DNA of 64,000 bases from Micropterix aruncella. Its lineage: Eukaryota; Arthropoda; Insecta; Lepidoptera; Micropterigidae. The notes beneath the pieces were generated by a model. It was not told where the DNA came from. It did no database searches and was given only the letters and a program-made list of their open reading frames with translations. Shown piece after piece: positions 56,312 through 64,000 of this stretch. Both the position numbers and the translations under genes were made by a program. The DNA lies in NCBI GenBank assembly GCA_944548615.1, contig OX155960.1, positions 31,881,177 to 31,945,176 on the forward strand, read 5' to 3'. The first letter of the stretch is position 1, and every line of letters starts with the position of its first letter.

Positions 56312-57564
56312 ATGTTCAAGCTGGTAAGTCTTTTATTAAATATATAAATGCGATATTTGAAGTGATGATCATCAGCTGGTTTAGAATTTTAATATTTTTC
56401 TAAATTTTTTTATGGAGTTACATTTAATGTTAACGTTTCTCAAAGTCCACTTTTCAATGAATGAGATGTTTCATTAAGCTGTAAAAGATCCCTGTTCCTT
56501 ATTTTTGTTTATTTTTAAATCTATTTTTTTTTGTAATACATCGTCCTCAATTTTAAAATTATTGTTATTGGTTGTCTTTCGCCAATTAATTCATTAATAT
56601 ATATTTTATTCAACTTATTATTTTAATAATTAAATTCTCATATCCTATTCCTCATATCCTTGAAACAACTACACCTTGTTGCATTCAATATCTTTCGCTT
56701 ATTTATTTAAAATCTTGATTATTGTTAGTAGGTACCCAATAATCACATAATTTTGACTGTGAAAGAATTTTTTTTTAACAGTTTTAATAATTTTCCTTAT
56801 CGCCTAATTTAATGAAGTGTATGGGTATTTTAAAACTTTCAACAATTCATTATTTACATTTCTAAATTAGTTTGAATTCTTAGTCTTTATTTTCAAATTC
56901 AAGATGATTCTCATCAATAAGCTAAAATTTTAACTATGACGATTTTATATTCCCTTCAATAACTCTTTTATTTTATTGACTATCGTCTTTTTAAATGAAG
57001 TTATAGCGTAATTACGGAAGGCATGTAGATTAAACCGTATAATACATTGGCAACTCAGAGACTTCTTTGAACCTCCAACCTTCAATTATATTAGAGATCA
57101 CCGATTGTATGTTGAAAAATTTTAAGCTCAGAATTACATCGTATCCAATATCAACATAAAATGGTTTTCAACATGGGTCTTTCTGTGACTTTTTTTGCAG
57201 ATTATTTTATGTTGAAAACTTTATAGCGAAGAATTACATCGTATCGAATGGTTATAAACACAAAATGGTTTTCTCCATGAGTTTTTCTGTGACTTTTTCT
57301 TTCTTGCAGATCGTTCTTTCCGCCATCCTGGCTTTCGCCGCTGCCAAACCAGGCGCTATCCTGGCCTCGCCGGCGATAGCCGCACCCCTCGCGTACAGCG
57401 CGTACAGCGCACCGTACGCATACAACTCCGGATACTACTCCGGATACCCGTACTACTCCGGATCGTACGCGTACGCGGGCGCGTACCCAGGCTACAACAA
57501 ATACCCCTACACGTACGGCTCAGTCGGATATAACGCACCCTTAACGTACGCAAACTACTTTTAG
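56312..57564 (+). CDS. Gene I: small secreted Ala/Tyr/Gly-rich protein, family 2
   Basis: Exon 1 (56312-56323) encodes MFKL with donor GTAAGT. Exon 2 (57310-57564) follows TTCTTGCAG and ends in TAG, giving 88 aa. It is identical to gene H except at four positions (LS for LA in the signal, GAI for GAL, APL for API, APL for APF). The signal peptide MFKLIVLSAILAFAAA is cleaved before KPG. The intron is 986 nt, longer than in gene H because about 100 bp around the 3' splice site is tandemly duplicated, leaving a second TTTTTTTGCAG at 57200. Use of that upstream acceptor would read MFKLIILC-stop. Flanks, promoter and 3' region match gene H as part of the segmental duplication. Confidence 0.9.
57112..57309 (+). 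repeat. Tandem duplication of the gene I 3' splice region
   Basis: 57112-57200 and about 57205-57309 both run from TTGAAAA through AGAATTACATCGTAT and ATAAAATGG/ACAAAATGG to a TTTTT-rich tract and GCAG. Gene H has only one such block. Confidence 0.8.
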
Positions 57565-58012
57565 ACGATCGCTCCGCTCACCCCACGCCTGGTATCCCTC
57601 TAATTCTTCGAAGGTTTCCAGAAGTACTCCACATTGAATAGTTAACTGCAATCAACTGGAATATGCGTAAGGGTAAACACATTTCAACTTCGGGAATAAA
57701 GCTTTAATCATTCCAATTGTTGTACGGTTGTGACTTCAAAATTACCTCGCTAATTGGATTGTAAATTTGTATTTCAAATAAAGAACTTCAACAAAATATA
57801 AAACTTTGTTAGTTTTATTTGTAAACTAGCTGTACCCGGCCATGCGTTACCTGTACCCGGCCATGCGCATGGTTTTACCTGTCACAGCTGTGATATTCAT
57901 ATATTACGGATACAAAACACACGCGTATTCGAATGCAACGTTTTGATAATATTTCAAGGCAATCGGTAAAGAACTTTCGGAGATTTATGATTTCGAACAA
58001 ACGAAAATTTAC

Positions 58013-58664
<652 letters not shown>

Positions 58665-58864
58665 NNNNNNNNNNNNNNNNNNNNNNNNNNNNNNNNNNNN
58701 NNNNNNNNNNNNNNNNNNNNNNNNNNNNNNNNNNNNNNNNNNNNNNNNNNNNNNNNNNNNNNNNNNNNNNNNNNNNNNNNNNNNNNNNNNNNNNNNNNNN
58801 NNNNNNNNNNNNNNNNNNNNNNNNNNNNNNNNNNNNNNNNNNNNNNNNNNNNNNNNNNNNNNNN
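58665..58864. other. Assembly gap (200 N)
   Basis: Exactly 200 undetermined bases, probably a fixed-size placeholder. The 198 bp before it (58467-58664) recur after it (58865-59062). Confidence 0.99.
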
Positions 58865-59067
58865 GCCACTTACATCGTGACGAAGGATTCCCTTGATCGG
58901 ATTCGGGAATGCTTTAGGTGTTAACGAGAATGATGAATGCCTCTCACTTGCGGAAAGAGGAGTAGGTTTAAGTGGGCCCATTTTACAACTAGTAACGCTC
59001 ACCCTTCATCCAATTATCTCAAAAATTAAGCTACAATCCTTTTTTATACGTAAACTCACTCAATTTC
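58865..59067 (-). repeat. Satellite unit fragment, inverted, after gap
   Basis: Repeats 58467-58664 and ends in CTCACTCAATTTC, where it meets the first direct unit. The junction at about 59067/59068 is the orientation switch. Confidence 0.85.
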
Positions 59068-62000
59068 CGTTCATTGTAAATAATCCATTTAGGTTAAAGG
59101 TAATCTTTCCAACTAATAGGAAAGAGCTGACTGCTTCCTTTCATTGATTTGAGGGCATGTCACGCTTTTAGTTTTAAGTTTTCAGCTGAATATTGATCGC
59201 AGCTTCTTTATATCGCACCTTTAGAAAATAAAAAAAACGAAATTCGAAATTTTAAATTCTTCCATCTGTCAAGTAGCTCGTCTTGTCTTGTTATTTCCCT
59301 TGAAATAATAGGAAATTGAGTGAGTTTACGTATAAAAAAGGATTGTAGCTTAATTTTTGAGATAATTGGATGAAGGGTGAGCGTTACTAGTTGTAAAATG
59401 GGCCCACTTAAACCTACTCCTCTTTCCGCAAGTGAGAGGCATTCATCATTCTCGTTAACACCTAAAGCATTCCCGAATCCGATCAAGGGAATCCTTCGTC
59501 ACGATGTAAGTGGCTTTTATAATTATTTACTTTATAATCATCTTATTCATCAATTCTAAAAAGAATATATACACAAAACTATCAAATATTTCAAAATATT
59601 GAATTTTTACATATTTTATGTTTCGTTCATTGTAAATAATCCATTTAGGTTAAAGGTAATCTTTCCAACTAATAGGAAAGAGCTGACTGCTTCCTTTCAT
59701 TGATTTGAGGCATGTCACGCTTTAGTTTTAAGTTTTCAGCTGAATATTGATCGCAGCTTCTTTATATCGCACCTTTAGAAAATAAAAAAACGAAATTCGA
59801 AATTTTAAATTCTTCCATCTGTCAAGTAGCTCGTCTTGTCTTGTTATTTCCCTTGAAATAATAGGAAATTGAGTGAGTTTACGTATAAAAAGGATTGTAG
59901 CTTAATTTTTGAGATAATTGGATGAAGGGTGAGCGTTACTAGTTGTAAAATGGGCCCACTTAAACCTACTCCTCTTTCCGCAAGTGAGAGGCATTCATCA
60001 TTCTCGTTAACACCTAAAGCATTCCCGAATCCGATCAAGGGAATCCTTCGTCACGATGTAAGTGGCTTTTATAATTATTTACTTTATAATCATCTTATTC
60101 ATCAATTCTAAAAAGAATATATACACAAAACTATCAAATATTTCAAAATATTGAATTTTTACATATTTTATGTTTCGTTCATTGTAAATAATCCATTTAG
60201 GTTAAAGGTAATCTTTCCAACTAATAGGAAAGAGCTGACTGCTTCCTTTCATTGATTTGAGGGCATGTCACGCTTTTAGTTTTAAGTTTTCAGCTGAATA
60301 TTGATCGCAGCTTCTTTATATCGCACCTTTAGAAAATAAAAAAACGAAATTCGAAATTTTAAATTCTTCCATCTGTCAAGTAGCTCGTCTTGTCTTGTTA
60401 TTTCCCTTGAAATAATAGGAAATTGAGTGAGTTTACGTATAAAAAAGGATTGTAGCTTAATTTTTGAGATAATTGGATGAAGGGTGAGCGTTACTAGTTG
60501 TAAAATGGGCCCACTTAAACCTACTCCTCTTTCCGCAAGTGAGAGGCATTCATCATTCTCGTTAACACCTAAAGCATTCCCGAATCCGATCAAGGGAATC
60601 CTTCGTCACGATGTAAGTGGCTTTTATAATTATTTACTTTATAATCATCTTATTCATCAATTCTAAAAAGAATATATACACAAAACTATCAAATATTTCA
60701 AAATATTGAATTTTTACATATTTTATGTTTCGTTCATTGTAAATAATCCATTTAGGTTAAAGGTAATCTTTCCAACTAATAGGAAAGAGCTGACTGCTTC
60801 CTTTCATTGATTTGAGGGCATGTCACGCTTTTAGTTTTAAGTTTTCAGCTGAATATTGATCGCAGCTTCTTTATATCGCACCTTTAGAAAATAAAAAAAC
60901 GAAATTCGAAATTTTAAATTCTTCCATCTGTCAAGTAGCTCGTCTTGTCTTGTTATTTCCCTTGAAATAATAGGAAATTGAGTGAGTTTACGTATAAAAA
61001 AGGATTGTAGCTTAATTTTTGAGATAATTGGATGAAGGGTGAGCGTTACTAGTTGTAAAATGGGCCCACTTAAACCTACTCCTCTTTCCGCAAGTGAGAG
61101 GCATTCATCATTCTCGTTAACACCTAAAGCATTCCCGAATCCGATCAAGGGAATCCTTCGTCACGATGTAAGTGGCTTTTATAATTATTTACTTTATAAT
61201 CATCTTATTCATCAATTCTAAAAAGAATATATACACAAAACTATCAAATATTTCAAAATATTGAATTTTTACATATTTTATGTTTCGTTCATTGTAAATA
61301 ATCCATTTAGGTTAAAGGTAATCTTTCCAACTAATAGGAAAGAGCTGACTGCTTCCTTTCATTGATTTGAGGGCATGTCACGCTTTTAGTTTTAAGTTTT
61401 CAGCTGAATATTGATCGCAGCTTCTTTATATCGCACCTTTAAAAAACGAAATTCGAAATTTTAAATTCTTCCATCTGTCAAGTAGCTCGTCTTGTCTTGT
61501 TATTTCCCTTGAAATAATAGGAAATTGAGTGAGTTTACGTATAAAAAAGGATTGTAGCTTAATTTTTGAGATAATTGGATGAAGGGTGAGCGTTACTAGT
61601 TGTAAAATGGGCCCACTTAAACCTAAGGCATTCATCATTCTCGTTAACACCTAAAGCATTCCCGAATCCGATCAAGGGAATCCTTCGTCACGATGTAAGT
61701 GGCTTTTATAATTATTTACTTTATAATCATCTTATTCATCAATTCTAAAAAGAATATATACACAAAACTATCAAATATTTCAAAATATTGAATTTTTACA
61801 TATTTTATGTTTCGTTCATTGTAAATAATCCATTTAGGTTAAAGGTAATCTTTCCAACTAATAGGAAAGAGCTGACTGCTTCCTTTCATTGATTTGAGGG
61901 CATGTCACGCTTTTAGTTTTAAGTTTTCAGCTGAATATTGATCGCAGCTTCTTTATATCGCACCTTTAGAAAATAAAAAAACGAAATTCGAAATTTTAAA

Positions 62001-63438
62001 TTCTTCCATCTGTCAAGTAGCTCGTCTTGTCTTGTTATTTCCCTTGAAATAATAGGAAATTGAGTGAGTTTACGTATAAAAAAGGATTGTAGCTTAATTT
62101 TTGAGATAATTGGATGAAGGGTGAGCGTTACTAGTTGTAAAATGGGCCCACTTAAACCTACTCCTCTTTCCGCAAGTGAGAGGCATTCATCATTCTCGTT
62201 AACACCTAAAGCATTCCCGAATCCGATCAAGGGAATCCTTCGTCACGATGTAAGTGGCTTTTATAATTATTTACTTTATAATCATCTTATTCATCAATTC
62301 TAAAAAGAATATATACACAAAACTATCAAATATTTCAAAATATTGAATTTTTACATATTTTATGTTTCGTTCATTGTAAATAATCCATTTAGGTTAAAGG
62401 TAATCTTTCCAACTAATAGGAAAGAGCTGACTGCTTCCTTTCATTGATTTGAGGGCATGTCACGCTTTTAGTTTTAAGTTTTCAGCTGAATATTGATCGC
62501 AGCTTCTTTATATCGCACCTTTAGAAAATAAAAAAACGAAATTCGAAATTTTAAATTCTTCCATCTGTCAAGTAGCTCGTCTTGTCTTGTTATTTCCCTT
62601 GAAATAATAGGAAATAGTGAGTTTACGTATAAAAAAGGATTGTAGCTTAATTTTTGAGATAATTGGATGAAGGGTGAGCGTTACTAGTTGTAAAATGGGC
62701 CCACTTAAACCTACTCCTCTTTCCGCAAGTGAGAGGCATTCATCATTCTCGTTAACACCTAAAGCATTCCCGAATCCGATCAAGGGAATCCTTCGTCACG
62801 ATGTAAGTGGCTTTTATAATTATTTACTTTATAATCATCTTATTCATCAATTCTAAAAAGAATATATACACAAAACTATCAAATATTTCAAAATATTGAA
62901 TTTTTACATATTTTATGTTTCGTTCATTGTAAATAATCCATTTAGGTTAAAGGTAATCTTTCCAACTAATAGGAAAGAGCTGACTGCTTCCTTTCATTGA
63001 TTTGAGGGCATGTCACGCTTTTAGTTTTAAGTTTTCAGCTGAATATTGATCGCAGCTTCTTTATATCGCACCTTTAGAAAATAAAAAAACGAAATTCGAA
63101 ATTTTAAATTCTTCCATCTGTCAAGTAGCTCGTCTTGTCTTGTTATTTCCCTTGAAATAATAGGAAATTGAGTGAGTTTACGTATAAAAAAGGATTGTAG
63201 CTTAATTTTTGAGATAATTGGATGAAGGGTGAGCGTTACTAGTTGTAAAATGGGCCCACTTAAACCTACTCCTCTTTCCGCAAGTGAAAGGCATTCATCA
63301 TTCTCGTTAACACCTAAAGCATTCCCGAATCCGATCAAGGGAATCCTTCGTCACGATGTAAGTGGCTTTTATAATTATTTACTTTATAATCATCTTATTC
63401 ATCAATTCTAAAAAGAATATATACACAAAACTATCAAA

Positions 63439-63444
<6 letters not shown>
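59068..63444 (+). repeat. Tandem array of ~555-bp satellite units (8 units)
   Basis: Units begin at CGTTCATTGTAAATAATCCA: 59068, 59624, 60176, 60731, 61286, 61813, 62368 and 62921, with lengths of about 556, 552, 555, 555, 527, 555, 553 and a last partial unit. The units are nearly identical. The 527-bp unit has deletions near 61440 and 61625. Each full unit keeps a 60-codon plus frame (MSVTSCKMGPLKPTPL...) and most keep a 71-103-codon minus frame across the same bases. Neither frame resembles a known protein. The array ends by running into (TA)n. Confidence 0.93.
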
Positions 63445-63973
<529 letters not shown>

Positions 63974-64000
63974 CTTATTTTGTCTAATCAAAAGAAACAT

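Larger units (their letters stand above)
53975..57990 (+). repeat. Segmental duplicon 2 (contains gene I)
   Basis: Second copy of duplicon 1. 54530-55115 (including the TGCGTCACTCC-type repeat) and 55270-55915 (tandem repeats) are additions relative to duplicon 1. See 46021-50930 for anchors. Confidence 0.85.

Noticed and set aside
46021..58000. Search for CRISPR arrays, operons or phage-type systems
   Set aside because: The repeats present are satellites, minisatellites and transposon ends of eukaryotic type; spacing and associated genes do not fit any prokaryotic defence system.

Overview
The window reads as nuclear DNA of an insect, most likely a lepidopteran. It is very AT-rich and intron-bearing, has insect-style TATA/TCAGT core promoters, and is packed with relics of mariner, Helitron, non-LTR retrotransposons, tRNA-derived SINEs and many short inverted-repeat elements. 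No prokaryotic gene arrangement, CRISPR array or operon is visible. The species assignment is inference from repeat style and protein family.

The only convincing host genes are nine copies of two families of tiny secreted, Ala/Tyr/Gly-rich proteins. All share one plan: a TATA box, an initiator 31-32 nt downstream, a micro-exon coding MFKL (MFKQL in one), a phase-0 intron, and a second exon with the rest of the signal peptide and the mature protein. Family 1 (about 67-68 aa, ending GYYVR) has seven members: A (3895-5302, -), B (9010-9311, +), C (12884-13162, -), D (16082-16358, +, start codon mutated), E (18450-19643, -), F (26126-26419, -) and G (26915-27205, +). They lie mostly as head-to-head pairs (A/B, C/D, F/G). 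F/G still sits in a recognisable inverted duplication with arms of about 0.6 kb. Family 2 (88 aa, ending TYANYF) has two members, H (49359-50493, +) and I (56312-57564, +), inside a segmental duplication that has since gained and lost transposons. They resemble low-complexity cuticular proteins and neuropeptide-like-precursor-4-type proteins. The sequence alone does not decide which.

Layout. 1-3.9 kb: AT-rich DNA with a decayed LINE carrying an RNase H domain. 3.9-27.3 kb: family 1 cluster, with pair spacers filled by a mariner relic, foldback elements, a Harbinger-like MITE, a TTAA-flanked element and SINEs; a GC-rich compound repeat of inverted and direct units (21.8-23.6 kb) lies between E and F. 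27.3-46 kb: no credible gene; interspersed repeats, MITEs, and one nested insertion with a visible empty site elsewhere in the window. 46-58 kb: the two family 2 duplicons, separated by two broken reverse transcriptases. 58-64 kb: a satellite-like array of about 555-bp units, near-identical, flanked by long (AT)n tracts, with an orientation switch next to a 200-N assembly gap.

Functionally the nine genes look like co-expressed copies under near-identical core promoters. The evident evolutionary processes are inverted and tandem duplication, possible gene conversion (B and E encode identical proteins) and repeated transposon insertion.
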